From positions 1,054,001 to 1,118,000 of the forward strand of contig NZ_CYTW01000001.1 in NCBI RefSeq assembly GCF_001458215.1: a DNA stretch of 64,000 bases, given 5' to 3'. The DNA comes from Shimia thalassica. GTDB taxonomy: Bacteria > Pseudomonadota > Alphaproteobacteria > Rhodobacterales > Rhodobacteraceae. Within the stretch, counting starts at the first letter, position 1. Each line of letters starts with the position of its first letter. The translations under genes were made by a program, and so were the position numbers. A model generated the notes under the pieces. It was not told the DNA's origin. It did no database searches and saw only the letters and a program-made list of their open reading frames with translations. Below, in pieces: positions 56,976-64,000 of the stretch.

Positions 56976-58262
56976 ATGTCAGGCACACCTCCCCCCTTTG
57001 CCCCTTTTGAATGGATGATTGCGTGGCGATATCTGCGTGCGCGTCGGGCAGAAGGCGGCGTCAGCGTTATGACGTGGATCAGCTTGATCGGCATCACGCT
57101 CGCCGTTTTTGCGTTGATTGCGACCCTCGCGGTGCGATCCGGGTTTCGCGCGGAATTTGTCGATACCATTCTCGGAGCAAACGCCCACGTCACCGTTTAT
57201 CAATCCGGTGTCGTCGACAGTGATGGTCGCCTAGATCGCACTATCCAGGATTATGATGCGATGGCCGCTGCTTTGCGGTCGGTCCCAAGCGTGACACGTG
57301 CCGCGCCGTTGATCAAAGGGCAGGTGATGTCCAACCTGCGCAGCCGCAATGCAGGGGTGCAGGTTTTTGGCATGAAGGCAGAAAACCTGAAAGAGCTTCC
57401 GCGCATTGCCGATCCGCAGAGCGGGCGAGGGGACATCGAGCGTTTCAACGAAGGCATCGCCATTGGATCGGGGGTGGCACAGTCTTTGGGGGCGACGGTC
57501 GGAGACAAAATCAAGATTATCTCTCCCAACGGGGTGCGCACGGCGTTCGGGACTTCCCCCCGAGTGAGCGCGTACGAGGTGGTCTACATCTTTTCTGCGG
57601 GTCGCTATGACATCGACAACACGCGGGTCTATCTGCCCTTCAAAGAGGCGCAGAACTTTTTCGATCGTGACGGTGTCGCCGATGAAATTGAGGTGATGGT
57701 GGAAGAGCCCGAAGCGGTAGAAGACATCGTGCTTGATTTGATCCGTGCCGCAGGCGAGCGGACATTGGTCTGGACATGGAGAGATGCCTCGGGCGGATTT
57801 TTGCGGGCGCTTGAGGTCGAGGACAACGTGATGTTCATCATCATGTCCATATTGGTTCTGATCGCCGCGATGAACATTGTGTCGGGTTTGATCATGCTGG
57901 TCAAAAACAAGGGCCGTGATATCGGTATTTTGCGCACGATGGGGCTGACCGAGGGCACCGTGTTGCGGGTCTTCTTTATTTGCGGTGCCTTTACGGGTTT
58001 GATTGGCACTGTCTTGGGCGTCACGCTGGGGTGTTTGTTTGCGATCTATATTGATCCGATTTTTTCGTTTGTGAATATGGCGATGGGCGGCGGAGTTTGG
58101 GATCCCTCCATTCGGGGTATCTATCATTTGCCAGCCAAGCTTGAGCCGGCAGATGTGCTGAGTGCGGTGGTCCTGTCTCTTGGATTGTCCTTTGTCGTGA
58201 CAATTTTTCCGGCCCGCCGTGCGGCCCGTATGAATCCGGTCGAGGCTTTGCGTTATGAATGA
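56976..58262 (+). CDS. lolC: Lipoprotein-releasing permease LolC/E-type
   Basis: A 428-residue permease with four TM segments (one near 30-52, three near 280-410) and a large periplasmic domain between. It belongs to the LolC/LolE family that extracts outer-membrane lipoproteins from the inner membrane. The start (FEWMIAWRYLRARRAEG) and the C-terminal FPARRAARMNPVEALRYE are typical. A single hybrid permease replacing LolC plus LolE is usual outside gammaproteobacteria. Overlaps lolD by 8 bp. Confidence 0.95.
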   Translation: MSGTPPPFAPFEWMIAWRYLRARRAEGGVSVMTWISLIGITLAVFALIATLAVRSGFRAEFVDTILGANAHVTVYQSGVVDSDGRLDRTIQDYDAMAAALRSVPSVTRAAPLIKGQVMSNLRSRNAGVQVFGMKAENLKELPRIADPQSGRGDIERFNEGIAIGSGVAQSLGATVGDKIKIISPNGVRTAFGTSPRVSAYEVVYIFSAGRYDIDNTRVYLPFKEAQNFFDRDGVADEIEVMVEEPEAVEDIVLDLIRAAGERTLVWTWRDASGGFLRALEVEDNVMFIIMSILVLIAAMNIVSGLIMLVKNKGRDIGILRTMGLTEGTVLRVFFICGAFTGLIGTVLGVTLGCLFAIYIDPIFSFVNMAMGGGVWDPSIRGIYHLPAKLEPADVLSAVVLSLGLSFVVTIFPARRAARMNPVEALRYE

Positions 58263-58941
58263 TGTCGTGTTGCGCCTGAGCGGGATTGAAAAATTATATA
58301 ACAAGGGGTTAGCGGGAGAAGTTAACGTCTTGCGCGGGGCGGACCTGACCCTGCGAGCGGGAGAGGTCGTCGCTTTGGTGGCCCCTTCGGGCGCAGGAAA
58401 GTCGACGCTTTTGCACATCGCCGGACTTCTGGATGCGCCAGACACAGGATTGGTTGAAATCGGCGGTGAACGCATGGACACCAAATCGGACCGGCGCCGC
58501 ACAATTGCGCGCCGTCAGGATATCGGTTTTGTCTATCAATTCCATCACTTGCTGCCCGAGTTTGATGCGCTTGAGAACATCGTCCTGCCACAACTGGCCA
58601 ATGGCGTGTCCAAGTCCGACGCAAGGCATCATGCCCTCGAGTTGATGACCCGTGTCGGTGTCGCAGAGCGTGCAAAGCACCGTCCGGCCGCCTTGTCAGG
58701 CGGAGAACAGCAACGTGTGGCCTTCTGTCGGGCCTTGGCCAACAGTCCGCGCGTTCTTTTGGCCGACGAGCCCACGGGAAACCTTGATCCGGCCACATCG
58801 GATCAGGTTTTTGGCGCCTTGATGGACCTTGTCAGAGGGACGGGGCTTGCCGCATTGGTCGCCACCCATAACCTCGAGCTGGCCTCGCGAATGGATCGTG
58901 TGCTGCGCATGGAAAATGGGCTTCTGACCGACGTGAGTTGA
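58255..58941 (+). CDS. lolD: Lipoprotein-releasing ABC ATPase LolD
   Basis: A 228-residue ABC ATPase of the MacB/LolD group. Walker A (APSGAGKST) is near residue 43, the Q-loop (FVYQFHHLLPEF) near 92, signature LSGGEQQR near 147, and Walker B (VLLADEPTGNLD) near 165. It energises the adjacent permease, whose 3' end it overlaps. Confidence 0.97.
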   Translation: MNDVVLRLSGIEKLYNKGLAGEVNVLRGADLTLRAGEVVALVAPSGAGKSTLLHIAGLLDAPDTGLVEIGGERMDTKSDRRRTIARRQDIGFVYQFHHLLPEFDALENIVLPQLANGVSKSDARHHALELMTRVGVAERAKHRPAALSGGEQQRVAFCRALANSPRVLLADEPTGNLDPATSDQVFGALMDLVRGTGLAALVATHNLELASRMDRVLRMENGLLTDVS

Positions 58942-59055
58942 CGCGGTATCAACGAGCTTTCTGATTTTTAGTTGTCAAAAGCGAACCTAAATCCGCCCGG
59001 CATCTCCAAATCTCTGACGCAACTTGCCGTATGAAAACATTTCGTGGATTTCCCA

Positions 59056-59502
59056 CTAGGCCTGCTGCGTCAACCATACGCCTGCAGCCATAAGACCTAT
59101 TCCACCCGCGCGTGTCAGGGACAATGGGGATATCTGGGCACCGAAAAGCCCGAAATGATCAATGGCTGCGGCAGAAATCAATTGTCCCAGCAGCACAAAA
59201 AACACCGCGTTGCCCACGCCGAACTTTGGCGCCACGAAAGTGATCGACAGGACATAGAACGCCACAAGGAATCCCGCGAGGAACAAGTGCTTTGGTGCGT
59301 CCGCAGCCTTGGACAAATGCCCGACGCCGCCTGTTACAAACAACGCGATGACGGTTGTGCCGAGGGCCACACAAAACAGAATGGTTCCCGCAGCGATCGG
59401 GGCGCCAAGACGTTGTCCCAGCGCGGCATTCAGGGCAGCAAGCACAGGAATGCCGATGCCTGCAGCCAACATGATGGTTGCATAGGTGGTCGTGGGGCTC
59501 AT
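59056..59502 (-). CDS. DMT-superfamily YdcZ-type membrane protein
   Basis: A 148-residue protein with five hydrophobic helices, of the DUF606/YdcZ branch of the drug/metabolite transporter superfamily, where two copies usually pair. Typical segments are GQRLGAPIAAGTILFCVALG and FVLLGQLISAAAIDHFGLFG. The start at 59502 has AAGGA 7 bases upstream. It is 10 bp downstream of the thioesterase gene, so they are co-transcribed. The substrate is unknown. Confidence 0.87.
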   Translation of the reverse strand: MSPTTTYATIMLAAGIGIPVLAALNAALGQRLGAPIAAGTILFCVALGTTVIALFVTGGVGHLSKAADAPKHLFLAGFLVAFYVLSITFVAPKFGVGNAVFFVLLGQLISAAAIDHFGLFGAQISPLSLTRAGGIGLMAAGVWLTQQA

Positions 59503-59512
59503 GAACAAATCC

Positions 59513-59923
59513 TTAGGGTATGAAAAACGTTGCGGTGGCCGTCGCGGTGACTTTTTCCGACGGCAGCGCGGTGAGCGTTGCTTTGCAAAAGATCAGGGAT
59601 TTTCCGGCACGCACGATTTCCGCCTCGCATCTGATGCTGTCCCCAAGGCCTGGGCGCAGGAATTGCGTGTCCAGATTTGTGGTCGCCACGGGCCGTGCCT
59701 CTTGCATTTGGCCGAATGTTGCGAAAACCATACTTGTGTCGGCAAGCGCTGCCAGTGCCTGTCCCGAGACGATACCACCAACGCGGGCAAGATCAGGGGT
59801 GATTGGCATGGTCAGCGTGGCGCCCGAGGGTGAAATTGCCTCGACCGTCAGATCCAGAGACTGAACCCAAGGGGCAAAAAGGTCTTTCAGAAACTGCTGA
59901 GCATCCTGTGGTGTCAGGCTCAT
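59513..59923 (-). CDS. PaaI-family hotdog thioesterase
   Basis: A 136-residue hotdog-fold thioesterase. The PaaI-type motif GGIVSGQALAALADTSMVF (with the active-site region) lies near residue 50, and TTNLDTQFLRPG near 85. It probably hydrolyses a short or aryl-acyl-CoA; the substrate is not known. GGAGG lies 5 bases before the ATG at 59923. Confidence 0.88.
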   Translation of the reverse strand: MSLTPQDAQQFLKDLFAPWVQSLDLTVEAISPSGATLTMPITPDLARVGGIVSGQALAALADTSMVFATFGQMQEARPVATTNLDTQFLRPGLGDSIRCEAEIVRAGKSLIFCKATLTALPSEKVTATATATFFIP

Positions 59924-60054
59924 GTGATCCTCCCTCAACGATCCATTTCGACAATGCCGTGCCGCTGCGGGAAAGTCATCACAATATGACCGAGGTCAAA
60001 GAGATACTCCGAGATTTTTGGCATGGTCGTTGGTATCAGGAGCGAGGGGGAAAT

Positions 60055-60426
60055 ATGCGTCTGATCTGGGGAACTGCGATTGTAGCTGTGGCATGCCTGT
60101 TGGTGGCATGTACGCAAATGAGTTTTACGGGCCGGTCTGTCTACGATCATCACTGCGCGTCGTGTCATGGAGCGACCGGAAAAGGGGACGGCGATTTTGC
60201 AGACATGCTGTTGATGTTGCCCCCTGACCTGACTGTTCTTGCCGCGCAAAACGGAGGGGAGTTTCCCCGCCTGCGTGTGACCGAGGCCATTCAGGGGAAG
60301 GGGCGCGAGGATCACTTTAGCGGGGCCATGCCCGAGTTTGCCGACGTTGCGGGAACCGGCGTTCTGGCGGACCAGCAGCTTGAAATACTGGTGGACTATC
60401 TCGAGTCGCTTCAAGTGGAAAACTGA
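60055..60426 (+). CDS. Lipoprotein c-type cytochrome
   Basis: A 123-residue monohaem cytochrome c. The N-terminal signal ends in the lipobox VAC (CLLVACTQ, acylated Cys near residue 17), so it should be membrane-tethered in the periplasm. The haem motif CASCHG lies near 33, and the distal methionine is probably in SGAMPEF near 92. It is followed 19 bp later by a soluble paralogue. GAGGGGG precedes the ATG at 60055. The redox partner is not visible. Confidence 0.9.
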   Translation: MRLIWGTAIVAVACLLVACTQMSFTGRSVYDHHCASCHGATGKGDGDFADMLLMLPPDLTVLAAQNGGEFPRLRVTEAIQGKGREDHFSGAMPEFADVAGTGVLADQQLEILVDYLESLQVEN

Positions 60427-60445
60427 TGATCGGAAGGAGACCGAC

Positions 60446-60844
60446 ATGAAATGGGTATCCATCGGAATGGGTATCGCGGCGGGCATGGCAACAATGGCCC
60501 ATGCAGCCGACGCAACGCATGGGCGTGATCTTTATCAAGAGCATTGTGCAACATGCCATGGCATTGATCTGGATGGTAACGGGCCGATGTCGGGTGTCAT
60601 GATCATCAAACCTTCATCCTTGAACGATCTGACAACGCAGAACAGCGGCGTTTTTCCGGCGGAACGCGTGTCAAAGCGGATTGATGGCCGTGATCCACTT
60701 GTCGCGCATGGCAGCCCGATGCCTGTTTATGGCCACTTTTTCGAAGGGCCGAATGTCCGCTACAAAACGGGCTCTGGGGAAAAGCTCAAGTTAAGCCGGC
60801 CAGTGGCCGATTTGATGGCCTATCTTGAATCGGTTCAAAAGTGA
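60446..60844 (+). CDS. Periplasmic c-type cytochrome
   Basis: A 132-residue monohaem cytochrome c with a signal peptide (IGMGIAAGMATMAHA, cleavage near 20). The haem motif CATCHG is near residue 34, and the distal methionine probably in GSPMPVYGHF near 91. It aligns with the upstream lipoprotein cytochrome (YQEHCATCHG / YDHHCASCHG and shared LESVQ / LESLQ ends), so the two arose by duplication. AAGGAG is 6 bases before the ATG at 60446. Confidence 0.9.
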   Translation: MKWVSIGMGIAAGMATMAHAADATHGRDLYQEHCATCHGIDLDGNGPMSGVMIIKPSSLNDLTTQNSGVFPAERVSKRIDGRDPLVAHGSPMPVYGHFFEGPNVRYKTGSGEKLKLSRPVADLMAYLESVQK

Positions 60845-60847
60845 CGC

Positions 60848-61504
60848 TTAAACTGTGAAAGCGAGCACGCGGCTCACTTCGGTCAGGCCGCGCCCCGATT
60901 GCTGCATCCATGTGTTGAAGGCGCTCTGAATCGCCTTCATGGCTGTTTTGGATGTGGCCGGTTTATCAATGACACCTTCCGCGATTAGCCGCGCCGAAAC
61001 ATCCCTGCTCAGGATAAAGGCATCGCGTCCCGCAAAGCGCATGGCATATTGGCCGGTCATTCCGCCCAACCGCGATCCGTTTTTCTTGAGCATCTCGAGC
61101 AACCCGATGAAATCCTCGGACGGCCAGCCTCCGATGACCTTTCCCGCGCCGCCGTCCGCACGCAAGCCTTGAAGAAAGTGGGCGTTTTCGATCACTGTCC
61201 GGATTTTGGGGCCGTTTCGTACAATTGCGGCATTCGACATAAGCCGGTCCATGTCTTCGTCATGAAGAAAGGCGCAGCGGTCGACATCAAAGCCGTGAAA
61301 GGCCTCTTCAAAGCCCTCCCATTTGGCCTCGATGACTTTCCAGCTGAATCCGGCTTGAAAGACGCCTTTGGTAAAAAGGGAAAGCCAACGGTCTTCGGGC
61401 AATTGAGACACATTCGGATCCGGCTTCGGGATCATCGCCTCGAGCGCTTCAGGGTCGCCTTTGCGGTCGGCAGCGATATCATAGAGGTCTTGAAAAGAGC
61501 GCAT
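60848..61504 (-). CDS. DNA-3-methyladenine glycosylase I-like protein
   Basis: A 218-residue member of the Tag family, which removes 3-methyladenine from DNA. The family helix-hairpin region LFTKGVFQAGFSWKVIEAKW is near residue 44, with a following helical core and GGMTGQYAMRFAGRDAFILSRDV near 148. Some relatives in this group are diverged, so repair activity is likely but not certain. Converges on the cytochrome genes with 3 bp between. Confidence 0.83.
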   Translation of the reverse strand: MRSFQDLYDIAADRKGDPEALEAMIPKPDPNVSQLPEDRWLSLFTKGVFQAGFSWKVIEAKWEGFEEAFHGFDVDRCAFLHDEDMDRLMSNAAIVRNGPKIRTVIENAHFLQGLRADGGAGKVIGGWPSEDFIGLLEMLKKNGSRLGGMTGQYAMRFAGRDAFILSRDVSARLIAEGVIDKPATSKTAMKAIQSAFNTWMQQSGRGLTEVSRVLAFTV

Positions 61505-61551
61505 GGGTTACCCTTTGAATGTTCAGGCTGAAAGCGGTGTGCGGTGATCGT

Positions 61552-62631
61552 TCACTCTGCGGGTTGAAAGCCTTCGATCAATTGACGCAGACCCAGTGCC
61601 GCGCCTGCAAATATGGAAAGAAAGGTCACAGGGGCGGAAATGGCCAGCAAGGAAAACGCCGTGATCCCCTGGCCAACGGTGCAGCCAATCGCAAGGATGG
61701 CACCCGCGCCCATGATGATGGCGCCCACAATCTGGCGTCGCAATTCGCGCGGATCTTCGCAGGCTTCCCAGCGGAAATGGCCCTTGAACATTGATCCGGC
61801 AAATGCCCCCAACCAGACGCCCGCAACCGACCCGACCGCAAAGGACAGCGGCCGTACAGATCCGTTCATGGCAAACAGAATGGTTTCGCCAACCGGTGCA
61901 GAGAAGCTGTGGGAAACCACCTGCAACCCGTCAAATCCGTTTGTGGCAACCCATTGGCTTCCTGCCCAGCCGGAAATCACGGCCACGGCAACCATGAGGG
62001 ACCAGAACAAAGCGCCTTTGTCTTGTCGCAATTCCGACGACCAAAGCGCGCCGATCATCATCAAGACACCGATTGTGATGCCGATTGGCGCGACGGACAT
62101 GCCTGTCCAGTTGCCAATATAGTGGGCAATCCCGGGGGGGACGGGGCTGGTGACGTCAATCTGGGGGAATATCCAGTTGCGAAAGGGGGCGAGGGGCCCA
62201 GCGAGGACCACATATGCGGACACGCCCATAACGAGAACGATCACAAAACTGCGCAGATCACCGCCACCAAGACGCGCAATCGCGCCATATCCACAGTTTC
62301 CCGAAAGGGCCATGCCATAGCCAAACATCAATCCGCCAAGGATTGATGCGACGGGCATCCACCGGATCGAGAAATAGAAAGAGGTCTCTGCCTCGAGCGC
62401 GCCGCCGCCAATCAGCGCAAAACTTCCGACGATGGAGGCGCCAATTGCCAAAATCCACATGCGCATGCGCAAATCGCTGCCGCCATACAAAAGATCTTCG
62501 ATGGCTCCCAAGGTACAGAATCGTCCCACCCTTGCTGCCAGACCAAGGATGATTCCCCCCAGCAAACCGAAAAGGGCGACCAGATTGCTGTCGCCTAAAG
62601 AGTCCAAAAGTGTTTCTAGCAATGCCAGCAT
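61552..62631 (-). CDS. soxT: YeeE/YedE-type sulfur transporter (SoxT-like)
   Basis: A 359-residue, ~9-TM YeeE/YedE family protein that probably takes up thiosulfate or a related sulfur compound. Cysteines in the expected repeat positions are present: RVGRFCTLGA near residue 38, LSGNCGYGAI near 109, and AIGCTVGQGITAF near 315. The gene lies directly after soxR on the same strand, and SoxT of other sox loci has the same family and position. GGGAGG lies 9 bases before the ATG. Confidence 0.85.
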   Translation of the reverse strand: MLALLETLLDSLGDSNLVALFGLLGGIILGLAARVGRFCTLGAIEDLLYGGSDLRMRMWILAIGASIVGSFALIGGGALEAETSFYFSIRWMPVASILGGLMFGYGMALSGNCGYGAIARLGGGDLRSFVIVLVMGVSAYVVLAGPLAPFRNWIFPQIDVTSPVPPGIAHYIGNWTGMSVAPIGITIGVLMMIGALWSSELRQDKGALFWSLMVAVAVISGWAGSQWVATNGFDGLQVVSHSFSAPVGETILFAMNGSVRPLSFAVGSVAGVWLGAFAGSMFKGHFRWEACEDPRELRRQIVGAIIMGAGAILAIGCTVGQGITAFSLLAISAPVTFLSIFAGAALGLRQLIEGFQPAE

Positions 62632-62697
62632 GGACCGGAGCCTCCCTCAATGCTCAACCGGTGCTGGTCACGACGTTCTGAGAGTCAGGAAGCGAAG

Positions 62698-63039
62698 TTA
62701 TGCGTCTGTATCATTGCAGAAGAGGTCGTAGACCACTTCCAGTATACGCCGCGGACGGTGATCCGCCAATCGGTAATAAATGGTCTTGCCATCACGTCGC
62801 GGTACAACAAGCCCTTCAAGACGCAATCGGGAAAGCTGTTGAGAAACAGCGGCTTGGCGCGCTGACAGCAAATCTTCGAGTTCCGTCACGGATTTTTCGC
62901 CACTGACAAGGTGGCAAAGGATCATCAATCGACCTTCATGGCTGATTGCTTTCAGGAAATTGGAAGCATTTGTGGCGTTCACCACCATGCGGTCCATTTC
63001 TTCATCACTTATGTCATCCGAGAATACCGGAAGCGCCAT
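62698..63039 (-). CDS. soxR: ArsR-family sulfur-responsive repressor SoxR (SqrR/BigR-like)
   Basis: A 113-residue ArsR-type winged-helix repressor. The recognition helix is in RQAAVSQQLSRLRLEGLV near residue 62. It carries Cys42 (LMILCHLV) and Cys108 (YDLFCND), 66 residues apart, the same spacing as the persulfide-sensing pair of SqrR (Cys41/Cys107). It therefore probably senses persulfide or sulfane sulfur and regulates the sox genes on both sides. GAGGGG precedes the ATG. Confidence 0.92.
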   Translation of the reverse strand: MALPVFSDDISDEEMDRMVVNATNASNFLKAISHEGRLMILCHLVSGEKSVTELEDLLSARQAAVSQQLSRLRLEGLVVPRRDGKTIYYRLADHRPRRILEVVYDLFCNDTDA

Positions 63040-63229
63040 GGTCTTTCCCCTCGTTAGTCTTCTCGCCTTTTGTTCACGTTAAGGCGTTGCCCACGGATCG
63101 CGCTGGCGAAAGGACCAAGCGGAACCGCGTTCCCTGTCCCGGCACATACGTCGATATTGACAGGTTCGGGGCCGGATACACCAAACCCTGCCGTATTGAA
63201 ACCTGTTCAGGCTTCAAAAGGACGAAGCG

Positions 63230-63598
63230 TTACCTTGTTGCACCTTCAAAGCCTGCTTTTTCAGCAAGCAATGTTTCGAGGTGCCACCAGAAGAAATCTT
63301 CGCCGGGATATCCTTCGAGGCGGGCAATTTCCTTGCCTTCGTCAATCAGGATAAATGTCGGCGTATAGTTTACACGCCGCGCATAAGTCAGATCTTCAGG
63401 GGGATGACGCAGTTCTTCTCGCCGCAAGGGTGCGAACTGGCCCGCTTCGGTGTTTGGATACACCGGTGCAATCTCTTCGTTCCACTGCTTGCAGGTATAG
63501 CACCCGGTTTGTTCGACCATGACCAGCTCAACCGCCCAAACGGGCAGGGCGGTCGCAGAAGCGAGTGCGATTGCAGAAAGAAAAGAGCGAACTTGCAT
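63230..63598 (-). CDS. soxS: Periplasmic thioredoxin-like protein SoxS
   Basis: A 122-residue exported thioredoxin-like protein. A signal peptide (SFLSAIALASATALPVWA, cleavage near 20) precedes the redox motif TGCYTCKQW near residue 30, and the cis-proline region is VNYTPTFILIDEG. In Paracoccus the equivalent SoxS keeps the Sox proteins active by thiol exchange. It is divergent from soxV. The ATG at 63598 was chosen; a longer frame upstream crosses the promoter. Confidence 0.87.
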   Translation of the reverse strand: MQVRSFLSAIALASATALPVWAVELVMVEQTGCYTCKQWNEEIAPVYPNTEAGQFAPLRREELRHPPEDLTYARRVNYTPTFILIDEGKEIARLEGYPGEDFFWWHLETLLAEKAGFEGATR

Positions 63599-63619
63599 GA
63601 AGCACCTGAATGATGACAG

Positions 63620-63638
63620 TATTACAAACAACGTAATA
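63620..63638. promoter_or_regulatory. Candidate SoxR operator between soxS and soxV
   Basis: A 19-bp perfect inverted repeat TATTAC-N7-GTAATA in the 71-bp divergent gap. ArsR-family repressors of this type bind such AT-rich palindromes, and one site could control both soxS-soxR-soxT and soxV. Assignment is inference. Confidence 0.6.
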
Positions 63639-63669
63639 TGAATATGTGCATAAATCAAGGAAGCCACTG

Positions 63670-64000
63670 ATGCTTGAGATTTCTTTTGCTGGCGCTGCGC
63701 TGGCCGGGCTGCTTTCTTTTTTGACACCCTGTGTCCTTCCTATGGTGCCCTTTTACCTATGCTATATGGCGGGAATTTCCATGTCCGAATTGCAGGGCGA
63801 AGGTGATATCGCGCCGGGGGCACAGCGCAGGCTGGTGTATTCCTCGGTGTTTTTTGCATTGGGCGTGACCACGATTTTTGTCCTTTTGGGGATGGGCGCC
63901 ACGGCCCTTGGACAAGCGTTCGCGCAATGGCGCGACCCGTTGTCTTATGTGGCGGCTGCTCTTTTGGCGTTGTTTGGATTGCATTTCCTCGGGGTTTTGA
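63670..64000 (+). CDS. soxV: CcdA-type thiol-redox membrane protein SoxV, cut by window edge
   Basis: The first 110 residues of a CcdA/DsbD-like membrane protein that carries reductant across the membrane. The first TM contains the conserved FLTPCVLPMVPFYL with a cysteine near residue 21. Several helices follow before the window ends. AAGGA is 8 bases before the ATG. It opens the divergent sox gene block, whose further genes would lie past 64000. Confidence 0.9.
   Translation, partial: MLEISFAGAALAGLLSFLTPCVLPMVPFYLCYMAGISMSELQGEGDIAPGAQRRLVYSSVFFALGVTTIFVLLGMGATALGQAFAQWRDPLSYVAAALLALFGLHFLGVL

Overview
This window looks like chromosome from a marine alphaproteobacterium of the Rhodobacteraceae (roseobacter group). 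The evidence is the choline-to-betaine genes (betI, a BCCT-like carrier, betB, betA), a PccR-type regulator beside pccB/pccA and methylmalonyl-CoA mutase, the short prolyl-tRNA synthetase, the carrier-hda-ppk-ppx block, and the soxT-soxR-soxS/soxV arrangement at the right edge. Coding density is high. I recognised no rRNA, tRNA, CRISPR array, transposase or phage gene.

Layout. (1) 2-4327: 3' part of an RND exporter, then a stand-alone DUF2235 hydrolase. (2) 4324-9568: a divergent Lrp/AsnC regulator and a tight five-gene catabolic cluster: M20 deacylase, diaminopropionate ammonia-lyase, M24 hydrolase, Asp/Glu racemase-like protein and RidA. It parallels the ectoine-utilisation gene set in protein families but should end at pyruvate; the substrate is unknown. 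(3) 9604-18563: a minus-strand operon with a LysM/FecR protein, a 1625-residue protein with about 15 PKD repeats, and a membrane adenylate cyclase. This looks like an envelope-to-cAMP signalling unit. (4) 18664-21937: divergent oxyR and katG. (5) 22025-27274: choline uptake and oxidation. (6) 27372-31241: small YdcH protein, alpha/beta hydrolase, PccR, and a Bcr/CflA exporter.

(7) 31410-40336: propionyl-CoA assimilation (pccB, pccA, scpA). Five small poorly known genes sit between pccB and pccA, and an opposing DUF4174 gene sits between pccA and scpA. (8) 40424-44943: nhaA and a run of small house-keeping genes. (9) 45328-46962: a BspA-repeat/RTX surface protein in a lower-coding-density pocket. 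(10) 47190-52780: AI-2E-type carrier, hda, ppk and ppx on the minus strand. (11) 52925-58941: a cysteine-dioxygenase-like cupin, proS, a fasciclin/RTX protein, and lolC/lolD. (12) 59056-64000: small transporter and thioesterase, two paralogous c-type cytochromes, a tag-type glycosylase, then soxT, soxR, soxS and the start of soxV.

The parts I find most worth following are the ectoine-like operon with its inverted-repeat operator, the LysM-FecR/PKD/cyclase operon, the PccR circuit with nearby TTTGCAAA elements, and the two RTX proteins that share one C-terminal module behind unrelated adhesive N-termini. Functions are inferred by eye from motifs and family knowledge; no database search was run.
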